Notes: a model not told the origin generated them from the sequence alone. Shown: positions 1 through 8,481, numbered from the stretch's first letter. The stretch: 64,000 nucleotides of DNA from Sphingomonas sp. 1F27F7B (GCF_005503355.1 NZ_SCMK01000025.1:1-64000); one strand, 5' to 3'. Program-made: numbers and translations.

Positions 1-48
1 CGCGAGCCGCGCCATTTGCTCGTCCGTCAGCCAGTACAGGTTGCTCAC
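1..48 (-). CDS. IS5-family transposase, N-terminal fragment
   Basis: Only the first 16 codons are visible. They start at GTG (46-48) and encode VSNLYWLTDEQMARLA, which is very close to the conserved start of many IS5-family DDE transposases. An AGGAGA ribosome-binding site lies 5-10 nt upstream (around 54-60 on the plus numbering). The catalytic domain is outside the window, so activity cannot be judged. Confidence 0.72.
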   Translation of the reverse strand, partial: MSNLYWLTDEQMARLA

Positions 49-108
49 AGTCAGTCTCCTTGCGGAGCCTGAATCAGATCGCACCTCTCACATCAATGGG
101 TCCTGACC
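1..108 (-). mobile_element. IS5-family insertion sequence, one end only (cut by the window edge)
   Basis: This stretch holds the 5' end of a transposase gene on the minus strand, about 50 bp of leader, and a terminal sequence reading GGTCAGGACCCATTGATG inward from position 108. That terminus resembles IS5-family inverted repeats. Immediately outside it is CTAG (109-112), a plausible 4-bp target duplication of the kind made by IS5-type transposases. The other end lies outside the window, so family and completeness are inferred. Confidence 0.7.
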
Positions 109-1701
109 CTAGGGCACTGCCCCCGCGGAGCCCACTCCGATCTCCCGCCCCACCGCGATCGCCTCCAGGAACGCACGGTCGTGGCTCACCACCAGCAGCG
201 CGCCGTCATAGCCGGCGAGCGCCGCCTCCAGCACTTCGATCGATTCCATGTCGAGATGGTTGGTCGGCTCGTCGAGCAGCAGCAATTGCGGCACGGTCTC
301 GCCGCCGAGCACGCAGGCCAGCCCCGCGCGCAGCCTTTCGCCGCCGCTCAGGTCGCGGACCCGCTTGAGCGCATCCCGGTTGCGGAACGCGAAGCGCGCG
401 CAGGCCGCATGGGCCTCGCGCTCGGTGGCGCCGGCATGCAGCCGCCGGAAATTCTCCAGCACCGACGCCTCAGGATCGAGCAGCCCGACATGCTGGTCGA
501 GCATCGCCACCCGCCCCTCGGCCCGCCGCACCGTGCCGCGATCCGGCGCCGATTGTCCCGCCGCCATCCGCAACAGGCTCGTCTTGCCCGCGCCATTTGG
601 CCCGGTCACCGCCACGCGCTCGGGCCCGACAATCTCGAAGCGCCACGGCCCGAACACCCGCTCGCCCCGCACCAGCCCCGCATCCTCGAACGCCAGCAGC
701 CAGCGATTGGCGGGCAACCCGGTCGCCGGCAGCGCGATCGTGAGCGGCGTGATCACCTCCACCGCCTCGCGCGCCGCCGCCAGCCGCGCCGCCGCATCGC
801 CGACCAGCCGCTCGCCCAGGCCCATGCCGCGCGCCGCCGAATTCTCCGCCCGTTCCTTCTGCCGGCCGAGCAGGATCTTCGGCGCCGATCCACTCGCCGC
901 ATAGACGCGGCCCGCCCGGTCGCGCCGCGCCTGGCGTTCCTGTACCCGCTGCGCCCCGGCCTCGGCGCCGCGCAGCGCATCGCCCGCGCGCTCAACCTCG
1001 GCCGCCGCCCGCGCCCGCTCCGCCGCGCGCGCCGCCGCGAAGGCCGACCAGCCGCCGCCGAACGCCCGCACCCCCATCGGAGTCAGCTCGACGATCCGGT
1101 CCATATGCTCGAGCAATGCCCGGTCATGGCTGGCCACCAGCACCCCGCCGCGCCACCCGTGCACCAGCGCCGTCACCGCCGCGCGCCCCTCGGCATCGAG
1201 ATTGTTGGTCGGCTCGTCGAGCAGCAGCAGGTCGGGTGCATCGATCCGCAGCCGGGCGATCCCTGCTCTCGTCCGCTCGCCGCCCGAAAGCGTCGCCACG
1301 CGCCGGTCGAGCGCAATCGCGCCCAGCCCCGCCTCGGCCAGCGCCGCGCCGACGCGCTCCGCCAATGTCCAGTCGGCCTCGGCGAGATCCTCCGCGTCGC
1401 CCTCGCCCGCCAGCACCCGCGCCAGCCGCGCGAGCCCGGCGCGCACGCCGAGCACGTCGCCGACGCGCCAGTCGCCCGGCCATTCCTGGCGCAGCACGCC
1501 CACCGAGGCCGAGCGCATCAGGTTTCCGCCCAGAGGCGCCGCTTCGCCCGCGACGATACGCAGCAAAGTCGACTTGCCCGAGCCGTTGCGGCCCACCAGC
1601 CCGGTGCGCTCCCGCCCCAGCGCCAGCGTCAGGTCATCGAAGAGCAGCCGGCCTTCAGGCGTGACGGCGGAAAGCGAATCCAGAGTTACGAAGCAAGACA
1701 T
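109..1701 (-). CDS. ABC-F family ATP-binding protein
   Basis: The 530-residue soluble protein has two ABC ATPase domains and no membrane segments, which defines the ABC-F class of ribosome-associated translation factors (Uup/Ett-like). The first domain has Walker A GRNGSGKST (residues 37-45), an LSGGE signature and Walker B with DEPTNNLD. The second has GPNGAGKTS, LSGGE and DEPTNHLD. A charged linker rich in Ala, Arg and Glu separates them. The start chosen begins MSCFVTLDSLS, where ABC similarity starts; longer upstream readings are low complexity. The TAG stop (109-111) lies inside the CTAG that borders the insertion sequence, so the last few residues may have been altered by the insertion. 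Whether it acts in antibiotic resistance or in ribosome rescue cannot be told from sequence. Confidence 0.9.
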   Translation of the reverse strand: MSCFVTLDSLSAVTPEGRLLFDDLTLALGRERTGLVGRNGSGKSTLLRIVAGEAAPLGGNLMRSASVGVLRQEWPGDWRVGDVLGVRAGLARLARVLAGEGDAEDLAEADWTLAERVGAALAEAGLGAIALDRRVATLSGGERTRAGIARLRIDAPDLLLLDEPTNNLDAEGRAAVTALVHGWRGGVLVASHDRALLEHMDRIVELTPMGVRAFGGGWSAFAAARAAERARAAAEVERAGDALRGAEAGAQRVQERQARRDRAGRVYAASGSAPKILLGRQKERAENSAARGMGLGERLVGDAAARLAAAREAVEVITPLTIALPATGLPANRWLLAFEDAGLVRGERVFGPWRFEIVGPERVAVTGPNGAGKTSLLRMAAGQSAPDRGTVRRAEGRVAMLDQHVGLLDPEASVLENFRRLHAGATEREAHAACARFAFRNRDALKRVRDLSGGERLRAGLACVLGGETVPQLLLLDEPTNHLDMESIEVLEAALAGYDGALLVVSHDRAFLEAIAVGREIGVGSAGAVP

Positions 1702-2059
1702 GCGACACCTGCGGGCAGGACGAGACGATCGGGCGAGCGATGGTCGGTTCCTGGCGCATGGCGGCTTACTCCCTGGCGATATTCGACGCGCTATCTGGCG
1801 GCGCGAAGCGGGAATGGCAAGCGTCGCTCCCTCCCGTTCGACGTCCCGTCCAGACGCGCCGGATCGTAATGCGCAGCGGCACCTGCCATTTGCGGCGACG
1901 ATCGCCACCGACGTCGCCGCAGGGCGTTTCCCAGAGGCGAGGATGTCCATGGTGGGTGCGGCGAACAAGGCGATCCGGGGAAGCCGGCGCGCGCCGCACT
2001 CCATCCCCCGCCGCCCGCTCGCCAGTGACAAATGCCCCCGGCATGGCCATCTTTCCACC
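1702..2059. other. Intergenic region between divergent genes
   Basis: These 358 bases separate the ABC-F gene (minus) from the HExxH gene (plus). Reading frames through it are Arg/Pro-rich shadows without a ribosome-binding site. It presumably carries the two divergent promoters, but no clear -35/-10 pair or palindrome was recognised. Confidence 0.4.
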
Positions 2060-2521
2060 ATGACCGCGCCCCGTCCCCTGACCGCCGGCGAAGCCGAACT
2101 CGCCCGCTCGGTGTTCGGCGACGCGCTCGATCCGGGCCGCGCCTTCGTCGCCAATCGCAAATGGGCGTTCTTCCAGCCGCGCAACACCACCATGGCGCCG
2201 CTCGGCACGATCCATTTCAACCCCGCCTCGGGTCTCTACCATGAGGACTTCGCCACCGCCCCGCTCGCGCTGCAGGGGCTGTTCGTCCACGAGCTCGTCC
2301 ATGTCTGGCAGCACCAGCAAGGCCTGTTCCTGCCGCTGCGTCGCCATCCCTTCTGCCGCTATGGCTATACGCTCGAGCCCGGCCGGCCGTTCGAACGCTA
2401 TGGCATCGAGCAGCAGGCCGAGATCGTTCGCCACGCCTTCCTGCTCCGGCGGGGCATCGATCTGCCCGGCGCCGCGCCGCTCGCCAGCTACACGGCGCTG
2501 CTGCCCTTCCGCACCGCCTAG
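2060..2521 (+). CDS. Small HExxH protein of the 'vgr-related' type
   Basis: The 153-residue protein contains HELVHVWQHQ (residues 77-86), a zinc-peptidase-like HExxH with a further histidine four residues on. It resembles short proteins annotated as vgr-related in sphingomonads. No signal peptide is visible. The start was placed at the ATG giving MTAPRPLTAGEAELARSVFG, because this is where protein-like sequence begins. Whether the HExxH is catalytic is unknown, since no downstream third ligand (E/H/D in a conserved context) is obvious. A second gene with a related HELIHRWQ motif lies at 51754-52350. Confidence 0.72.
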   Translation: MTAPRPLTAGEAELARSVFGDALDPGRAFVANRKWAFFQPRNTTMAPLGTIHFNPASGLYHEDFATAPLALQGLFVHELVHVWQHQQGLFLPLRRHPFCRYGYTLEPGRPFERYGIEQQAEIVRHAFLLRRGIDLPGAAPLASYTALLPFRTA

Positions 2522-2567
2522 GGCAATCGGCATTTGCGATCGGGGAGGAAGGCCTGCGCAAGTGGCG

Positions 2568-2635
2568 GGTCACCCCGGCCTTGAACCGGGGTGACCGGGG
2601 GAAATCAGAGGCTCGTTCGGGTTCTCAACCCAAGA
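2568..2635. repeat. Palindrome plus conserved tail of an intergenic repeat
   Basis: An 11-bp stem (GGTCACCCCGG, 2568-2578, pairing with 2586-2596) is followed by AAATCAGAGGCTCGTTCGGG and TTCTCAACCC. The tail matches, with a few differences, the tail of the elements at 44601-44685 and 61148-61364. This looks like a diverged copy of the same family. It sits between convergent genes and could also act as a terminator. Confidence 0.55.
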
Positions 2636-2655
2636 TGTGGCGACGATAGGCCGAC

Positions 2656-4176
2656 CTATGACGGCGCGGGCTCTTCGGACGAGATCTTGGGCTCGCGCGG
2701 TGGCGGAGCCGGGCGCGGGGCCGGCGGCGGCGTGTAGCTGGGCCGCGGCGGCGGCGCGCTGCCGGGCGCTGGCGGCGTGGGCCGCTGCCACCCACCCTCC
2801 GGCCGTGGCGGACGCGGCGGCGTGGGCATCGCGCCATCCCCGGCGACAGGCGGCCGCGGGCGGTTCCAGCCACCCTCCGGGCGCGGCGGACGCGGCGGCG
2901 CAGGCATCGCGCCGTCCCCGACGACAGGCGGCCGCGGACGGTTCCAGCCACCCTCCGGGCGCGGCGGACGCGACCATCTTGGCGGAACGGGCGGATTCTC
3001 CACCGCAGCGGGCGGCGGGACCGGCGCGGGCGACGGCGTCGTCGCCGGCGGCGCCACCACGGGCGGCGGCGGTGTCGGGCGCTGCCAGCCGGTACCGGTG
3101 CCCGGGCGCGGTGGGCGCGAACCGGAATCCGGCGGGTTGCCCGCGCCCGGTTCCGCCCCGGGCGACACCGGCAGGTCGGGCCGCGCACGGCGCCAGCCGG
3201 GCGAGCGCGGACCGTCCGGTCCGCCGGCCCAGGGGCGCGTCATCGGCGGGCGGACCGGCCCCGAGGCGCCGCCGGGCTCCGCGATCGGCATGCCCGGGCG
3301 CGGCGGCGGGCTCGTCCCCGGCGCACCGGGGCGCACCGGCTGGCCCGGCTGGGGCGGGCGGCCACCGTCCGGTCGCCGGGACCAGCCCCAGCCCGGCTGC
3401 GGCGGGCGTCCGGTCCCCGGCTGGCCCGGTTGATGCGATCCGCGGCCCGGCGGATGGAAACGGCCCGGTGGCGGTCCCTGAAAGCCCCCCTCGCGCCAGT
3501 GGCGGAAGCGCTCCGCGTCTCCGCGGCGGCGGCGTTGCTCCGCCTCGAAGCGACGGCGCCAAGCCGCGGCGTCGCCGCGATCATGATAGCGGGTCCAGCC
3601 CGAATAGCGGCTGCGTCCGCTGTCCCAGACCTGGATGAAGCTGAGGAGATAGGGGCTGGTATCGATCCAGGCGTCGGTATCCACCGGGCGATAGTCGCGC
3701 CCCGCCAGCGCCTCGCGCAGCCGCACGGCGCGCGCATAGAGGCTTCCGGCCGCATCGTCATAGTCGCCGAACTCGGCACGCGGCGCCGCCTCGCCATCGG
3801 CGTCATAGACCATCGCAAGCCGTCCGCGCACATAGGCGAAGCTCATCCCCGGCTCCACCGCGAGGAACGGCCCCGACGCGCCCGGCGAGAAATAATAGCT
3901 GCGGATGCCGCCCGTGCCCGCATCCTCCACGATGATCGTGTAGCCGTCGGTCGTCTGCCACGCCCAGGGCTCCCGCCCCTCGAAGGCGAAGGCGAAGTCA
4001 GGCGGCGCGTCGCCGATCGCGTCCCACAGCGCATCCGCCTGGTCGATCCATTGATAGTCTTCCGGCGATTGCGGCGCGGACTGGCCCATTCCCGCCGGCG
4101 CCGCCACCGTCATTCCGGGCAGCGCCAGTGCCGCCCCGGCCAGCATCGTCAGCCGGATCATCCTTTCGAACCGCAT
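2656..4176 (-). CDS. Secreted protein with globular N-domain and long proline-rich repeat tail
   Basis: The 506-residue product begins with a signal peptide (MRFERMIRLTMLAGAALALP, cleavage near VAA-AP). Residues of about 25-210 form an ordinary mixed-composition domain with many Tyr and Trp. The rest is Pro/Gly/Arg-rich and contains a 26-residue unit repeated about three times, with the core PPRPEGGWNRPRPP. The tail could be a cell-wall- or periplasm-spanning spacer or a protein-binding scaffold; this is inferred from composition only. The chosen ATG has a strong AGGAGGGA site about 8 nt upstream. No family was recognised. Confidence 0.75.
   Translation of the reverse strand: MRFERMIRLTMLAGAALALPGMTVAAPAGMGQSAPQSPEDYQWIDQADALWDAIGDAPPDFAFAFEGREPWAWQTTDGYTIIVEDAGTGGIRSYYFSPGASGPFLAVEPGMSFAYVRGRLAMVYDADGEAAPRAEFGDYDDAAGSLYARAVRLREALAGRDYRPVDTDAWIDTSPYLLSFIQVWDSGRSRYSGWTRYHDRGDAAAWRRRFEAEQRRRRGDAERFRHWREGGFQGPPPGRFHPPGRGSHQPGQPGTGRPPQPGWGWSRRPDGGRPPQPGQPVRPGAPGTSPPPRPGMPIAEPGGASGPVRPPMTRPWAGGPDGPRSPGWRRARPDLPVSPGAEPGAGNPPDSGSRPPRPGTGTGWQRPTPPPPVVAPPATTPSPAPVPPPAAVENPPVPPRWSRPPRPEGGWNRPRPPVVGDGAMPAPPRPPRPEGGWNRPRPPVAGDGAMPTPPRPPRPEGGWQRPTPPAPGSAPPPRPSYTPPPAPRPAPPPREPKISSEEPAPS
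2786..3019. repeat. 78-bp in-frame tandem repeat (26 residues, about 3 copies)
   Basis: Copies begin near 2786, 2864 and 2942 and share TTCCAGCCACCCTCCGG on the plus strand. The period of 78 bp keeps the reading frame of the proline-rich gene, so copy number can change without a frameshift. Confidence 0.75.
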
Positions 4177-4308
4177 CGCCCTTCCCTCCTGTATCCCGCC
4201 ATGAGCTTCCGCCTGCGCCGCTGAACGGCGTGTGAAATGCATATGCAGCTTCGAGAAAGGAAGACGACCGCGATCCCTTCCCCATTCACCCGCAGGCCCG
4301 TCGGCCGC

Positions 4309-4336
4309 GGCAACTGGCAACTGGCAACTGGCAACT
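4309..4336 (+). repeat. Four tandem copies of the heptamer GGCAACT
   Basis: The heptamer GGCAACT is repeated four times without a break, about 60 bp upstream of uvrA. It does not lie in a convincing gene. Slippage could vary the spacing between an upstream promoter and the SOS box. Confidence 0.85.
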
Positions 4337-4376
4337 TCTGTCCGGCGTTCCTACATCCGCACTGGAAACCCCATAA

Positions 4377-4391
4377 GAACAAAGCTAGAAC
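4377..4391. promoter_or_regulatory. LexA (SOS) box of the alphaproteobacterial type
   Basis: GAAC-N7-GAAC (spacer AAAGCTA) is the reverse complement of the direct repeat GTTC-N7-GTTC used by alphaproteobacterial LexA. It lies 6 bp before the uvrA start codon, which fits SOS repression of uvrA. Confidence 0.75.
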
Positions 4392-4397
4392 CCCGGC

Positions 4398-7349
4398 ATG
4401 GCACTTACCACCATCTCCGTCCGCGGCGCGCGTGAGCACAATCTCAAGGGCGTGGACGTCGACATCCCGCGCGACACGCTCACGGTGATCACCGGCCTGT
4501 CGGGCTCGGGCAAGTCGAGCCTCGCCTTCGATACCATCTATGCCGAGGGACAGCGCCGCTATGTCGAGTCGCTGAGCGCCTATGCCCGTCAGTTCCTCGA
4601 GCTGATGCAGAAGCCCGATGTCGAGCATATCGAGGGTCTCAGCCCCGCAATCTCGATCGAGCAGAAGACGACTTCGCGCAATCCGCGTTCGACGGTCGCC
4701 ACGGTCACCGAGATCTATGATTACATGCGCCTGCTCTGGGCGCGCGTCGGCGTGCCCTATTCGCCGGCCACCGGCCTGCCGATCTCGGCGCAGACCGTAT
4801 CGCAGATGGTCGATCGCGTCCTCGCCCTGCCCGAGGGCACGCGCCTGCTCCTCCTCGCCCCGGTCGTGCGCGGCCGCAAGGGCGAGTATCGCAAGGAACT
4901 CGCCGAATGGCAGCGCGCCGGCTTCCAGCGCGTCCGCATCGACGGCGAGACCTATCTGATCGAGGAAGCCCCGGCGCTCGACAAGAAGTACAAGCACGAC
5001 ATCGAAGTGGTGGTCGACCGCCTCGTCGTGTCGGACAGCATCGGTACGCGCCTGGCGGAGAGCTTCGAGACCGCGCTCAAGCTCGCCGAGGGGCTGGCCT
5101 ATGTGGATCTGGTGGACGCCAGCGTCGCCGAAGTGACGGGTGCCCGCGTCCAGGAAGCCCGCGCCGAGTTCAACGCCACCGGCGGCAGCCTCAAGGGCGC
5201 CGGCATCCCGGACAATCGCATCGTCTTCTCCGAGAAGTTCGCCTGCCCCGTCTCCGGCTTCACCATCCCCGAGATCGAGCCCCGCCTCTTCTCGTTCAAC
5301 GCGCCCCAGGGCGCCTGCCCGGCCTGTGACGGCCTGGGCGAGAAACTGGTGTTCGACGAGGACCTGGTCGTCCCCAATCACGATCTCAGCCTCAAGAAGG
5401 GCGCAGTCGTCCCCTGGGCCAAGTCCAACCCGCCCAGCCCCTATTACATGCAGGTGCTGGGCAGCCTCGCCCGCGAGTTCGGCTTCAGCCTCGACACGCC
5501 CTGGCGCGACCTGCCCGGCGAGGTCCGGCTGATCATCCTCCACGGCACCGGCGGCAAGCCGGTCACGCTCACCTTCGTCGACGGCAAGAAGAGCTACGAC
5601 GTGAAGAAGCCGTTCGAAGGCGTGATCGGCAACCTCAACCGCCGCATGCTGCAGACCGAATCCGCCTGGATGCGCGAGGAACTGGCCAAGTACCAGGCGG
5701 CGCACCCGTGCGAGACCTGTGGCGGCGCCCGCCTCAAGCCCGAGGCGCTGGCGGTCAAGATCGCCGGCGAGGACATCAGCCACGCCACGCGCCTCTCGGT
5801 GGTCGACGCGCTCGGCTGGTTCCAGAAGCTGCCCGACACGCTCACCCCGCAGCAGAGGGAGATCGCCCGCGCGATCCTCAAGGAGATCGACGAGCGGCTC
5901 GGCTTCCTCAACAATGTCGGGCTCGACTATCTCAACCTCGACCGCACTTCGGGCACGCTTTCGGGCGGCGAGAGCCAGCGCATCCGCCTCGCCAGCCAGA
6001 TCGGCTCGGGACTCTCAGGTGTCCTCTACGTGCTCGACGAGCCGTCGATCGGCCTTCACCAGCGCGACAACGACATGCTGCTCGCCACGCTCAAGCGGCT
6101 GCGCGACCTCGGCAACACCGTGCTGGTGGTCGAGCATGACGAGGATGCGATCCGCACCGCCGACTATATCCTCGACATGGGACCCGGCGCCGGCGTCCAT
6201 GGCGGCGAGATCGTCGCGCGCGGCACGCTGGACGAGATCCTCGCAAGCACGGGCTCGGTGACCGCCGACTATCTCAACGGCACCCGCGAAGTCCCCGTCC
6301 CGGCCAAGCGCCGCAAAGGCACCGGCAAGAAGCTCACCGTCGAGAACGCCACCGCCAACAACCTCCGCGGCGTCACCGCGTCGATCCCGCTCGGCACCTT
6401 CACGTGCATCACCGGCGTCTCGGGCTCGGGCAAGTCGAGCTTCACGATCGACACGCTCTATGCCGCCGCCGCGCGCCAGCTGAACGGCGCCCGCCTGCTC
6501 GCCGGCAAGCACGACCGGATCACCGGCCTCCAGCACCTGGACAAGGTGATCGACATCGACCAGTCGCCGATCGGCCGCACGCCGCGCTCGAACCCGGCCA
6601 CCTATACGGGCGCCTTCACCAGCATCCGCGACTGGTTCGCCGGTCTGCCCGAGGCGCAGGCGCGCGGTTACAAGCCGGGCCGCTTCAGCTTCAACGTCAA
6701 GGGCGGCCGTTGCGAGGCGTGCCAGGGCGACGGCGTGCTCAAGATCGAAATGCACTTCCTGCCCGACGTCTATGTCACCTGCGACGTCTGCCACGGCGCG
6801 CGCTACAACCGCGAGACGCTGGAAGTGAAGTTCAAGGGCCAGAGCATCGCCGACGTGCTCGACATGACGGTTGAGGACGCGGTCGAGTTCTTCAAGGCGG
6901 TCCCGCCGATCCGCGACAAGATGGCGATGCTGGCCGAAGTCGGGCTGGGGTATGTCAAGGTCGGCCAGCAGGCGACGACGCTTTCGGGCGGCGAGGCGCA
7001 GCGGGTGAAATTGGCGAAGGAACTGGCGCGAAGGGCCACCGGCAACACGCTCTACATCCTCGACGAGCCGACGACCGGCCTGCATTTCGAGGACGTCCGC
7101 AAGCTGCTGGAAGTGCTCCACGCGCTGGTCGAGCAGGGCAATACCGTGGTGGTGATCGAGCATAATCTCGACGTCATCAAGACTGCCGACTGGATCCTGG
7201 ACCTCGGCCCCGAGGGCGGCGTCAAGGGCGGCGAGATCGTCGCCCAGGGCACGCCCGAGGAAGTGGTCAAGGAGCCGCGCAGCTATACGGGCAAATATCT
7301 GGCGCCGCTGCTGAAGCAAAAGGCCAAGGAGCCCGTCGCGGCGGAATGA
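4398..7349 (+). CDS. uvrA: Excinuclease ABC subunit A
   Basis: UvrA is the damage-recognition ATPase of nucleotide excision repair. It dimerises, loads UvrB on damaged DNA and is then released. The 983-residue protein has the usual two ABC modules: Walker A GLSGSGKSS (residues 33-41) and GVSGSGKSS, signatures LSGGESQRIRLA and LSGGEAQRVKLA, and Walker B with LDEPSIGLH and LDEPTTGLH. The C-terminal zinc module (CEAC...CDVC) is intact. In the N-terminal zinc module the usual CPxC reads CPVS, while the second pair CPAC remains. It stands alone, with no uvrB nearby, and is preceded by a LexA box. Confidence 0.98.
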   Translation: MALTTISVRGAREHNLKGVDVDIPRDTLTVITGLSGSGKSSLAFDTIYAEGQRRYVESLSAYARQFLELMQKPDVEHIEGLSPAISIEQKTTSRNPRSTVATVTEIYDYMRLLWARVGVPYSPATGLPISAQTVSQMVDRVLALPEGTRLLLLAPVVRGRKGEYRKELAEWQRAGFQRVRIDGETYLIEEAPALDKKYKHDIEVVVDRLVVSDSIGTRLAESFETALKLAEGLAYVDLVDASVAEVTGARVQEARAEFNATGGSLKGAGIPDNRIVFSEKFACPVSGFTIPEIEPRLFSFNAPQGACPACDGLGEKLVFDEDLVVPNHDLSLKKGAVVPWAKSNPPSPYYMQVLGSLAREFGFSLDTPWRDLPGEVRLIILHGTGGKPVTLTFVDGKKSYDVKKPFEGVIGNLNRRMLQTESAWMREELAKYQAAHPCETCGGARLKPEALAVKIAGEDISHATRLSVVDALGWFQKLPDTLTPQQREIARAILKEIDERLGFLNNVGLDYLNLDRTSGTLSGGESQRIRLASQIGSGLSGVLYVLDEPSIGLHQRDNDMLLATLKRLRDLGNTVLVVEHDEDAIRTADYILDMGPGAGVHGGEIVARGTLDEILASTGSVTADYLNGTREVPVPAKRRKGTGKKLTVENATANNLRGVTASIPLGTFTCITGVSGSGKSSFTIDTLYAAAARQLNGARLLAGKHDRITGLQHLDKVIDIDQSPIGRTPRSNPATYTGAFTSIRDWFAGLPEAQARGYKPGRFSFNVKGGRCEACQGDGVLKIEMHFLPDVYVTCDVCHGARYNRETLEVKFKGQSIADVLDMTVEDAVEFFKAVPPIRDKMAMLAEVGLGYVKVGQQATTLSGGEAQRVKLAKELARRATGNTLYILDEPTTGLHFEDVRKLLEVLHALVEQGNTVVVIEHNLDVIKTADWILDLGPEGGVKGGEIVAQGTPEEVVKEPRSYTGKYLAPLLKQKAKEPVAAE

Positions 7350-7361
7350 ACCGATCCGCGG

Positions 7362-7385
7362 GGAGAGGGGCGCGGGCCCCTCTCC
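7362..7385. terminator. Hairpin between convergent genes
   Basis: GGAGAGGGG (7362-7370) pairs perfectly with CCCCTCTCC (7377-7385) across a 6-nt loop, directly after the uvrA stop. There is no long T-run on either strand, so it is a weak or bidirectional terminator at best. Confidence 0.5.
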
Positions 7386-7391
7386 TCCCCT

Positions 7392-7799
7392 TCAATAGAA
7401 GCGCGCATAGGCCTTGGCGCTGCCGAAGCTGCCCCGGCAGTATCGCGCGTTGCTGGGCCAGGGCTTCCTGCCGTTGCGGTACGACCAGCTGCTCGATTCC
7501 CAGCCATAGGTAATCAGCAGCTTGCCCGGCCGCGCCTGGACCTGCTGGCCGATCCAGCGGTCGAATGCCGCCTGCATCAGCCCGGTGACGCGCGCCGCGT
7601 CGCCGCAGTTGCGCACGCCGCTCCAGGTGCCGATCGCGCCGGCGAGGTCCGTGCGGGCGATCTCGATCCGGGCGGTATCCGGGTTGGCCGGCAGCGCGTC
7701 GCGCGTCAGCTCCCTGGCGGCGAGCGTCTCCTGCGCCTGGGCCCCGAACGGCGCGAGCAGGGCAGCCGCAGCAGCGGCCAATGCGATCCTGTAGCTCAT
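7392..7799 (-). CDS. Secreted hypothetical protein
   Basis: This 135-residue protein has a clear signal peptide (MSYRIALAAAAAALLAPFGAQA, cleavage after AQA) and a mature part with a few Cys, Trp and Tyr residues (SGVRNCGD, WESSSWSYRNGR). It is preceded by a GGGAGAAG ribosome-binding site. No domain was recognised; it is probably periplasmic. It converges with uvrA. Confidence 0.75.
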   Translation of the reverse strand: MSYRIALAAAAAALLAPFGAQAQETLAARELTRDALPANPDTARIEIARTDLAGAIGTWSGVRNCGDAARVTGLMQAAFDRWIGQQVQARPGKLLITYGWESSSWSYRNGRKPWPSNARYCRGSFGSAKAYARFY

Positions 7800-8050
7800 C
7801 TTTCTTCTCCCTAAGCGGAGGACCAGGTCCTCCCGCCCCCCGGAATAGCGCCCGCCGGCGCCATCCCGCGTGACGGCGATCACGCTCCGGCGGGGAGGGG
7901 GGAGGGGAGGGATGACCGTGAACGGGACGACGCAGCACGGACGTCGATCGACGGCGACGCCGAGCGCGAAGATCGACCCCGCCCACGCGACCGTCGCGGA
8001 AGCGGTGCCCTCGTGACGGGGCTTGCACTTTCGACGCCCGCTCCCCACAT

Positions 8051-8065
8051 ACTGTACGCTACAGT
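8051..8065. promoter_or_regulatory. Perfect inverted repeat ACTGTA-N3-TACAGT upstream of the cold-shock gene
   Basis: The palindrome lies 110 bp before the cold-shock start, within the 375-bp gene-free stretch 7800-8174. It may be an operator of an unidentified regulator for either divergent gene. The rest of that stretch shows no gene; the last 100 bp could form the long structured leader usual for cold-shock mRNAs. Confidence 0.45.
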
Positions 8066-8174
8066 CGCATTTCGACGGTTTTCGGCGCTTTGCGGCCCCT
8101 TTTCCTTCCATCTGCCCCTTGCAGCGCGAGGTCCGCTCGCACTGAGCGGCCGATACGGGAAGAAAGGAACCCGC

Positions 8175-8387
8175 ATGACATATACCGGCACCGTCAAGTT
8201 CTTCGATGCGACGAAGGGCTTCGGCTTCATCTCGCCCGATGGCGGCAAGGACGATCATTTCGTCCATATTTCCGCAGTCGAGCGTTCGGGCATGGGCACG
8301 CTCAGCCAGAACCAGCGCGTGAGCTACGACCTGGAGAACGACAAGCGCGGCCGCCCGTCGGCTGCCAATCTGTCGCCGGCCGAATAA
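8175..8387 (+). CDS. Cold-shock domain protein (CspA family)
   Basis: The 70-residue single cold-shock domain binds single-stranded nucleic acid and acts as an RNA chaperone. RNP1 is visible as KGFGFI and RNP2 as HFVHI, and the length is standard for the family. An AAGGA site precedes the ATG. A long leader and the palindrome at 8051 suggest regulated expression. Two small genes follow on the same strand. Confidence 0.95.
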   Translation: MTYTGTVKFFDATKGFGFISPDGGKDDHFVHISAVERSGMGTLSQNQRVSYDLENDKRGRPSAANLSPAE

Positions 8388-8481
8388 CAGACTCCGACAG
8401 GCGGCCTTGGCCGCTGGCGGCGTCTTCCGCTCCCCGATGGGGGCGCCGCCACTCCAACGTCCTCTTTTGGAGAACGCATCC

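Noticed and set aside
5230..5340. Loss of a zinc-ligand cysteine in UvrA (CPVS in place of CPxC) as a defect
   Set aside because: The rest of the protein is intact, and I recall the same substitution in many alphaproteobacterial UvrA sequences, so it is probably lineage-typical.
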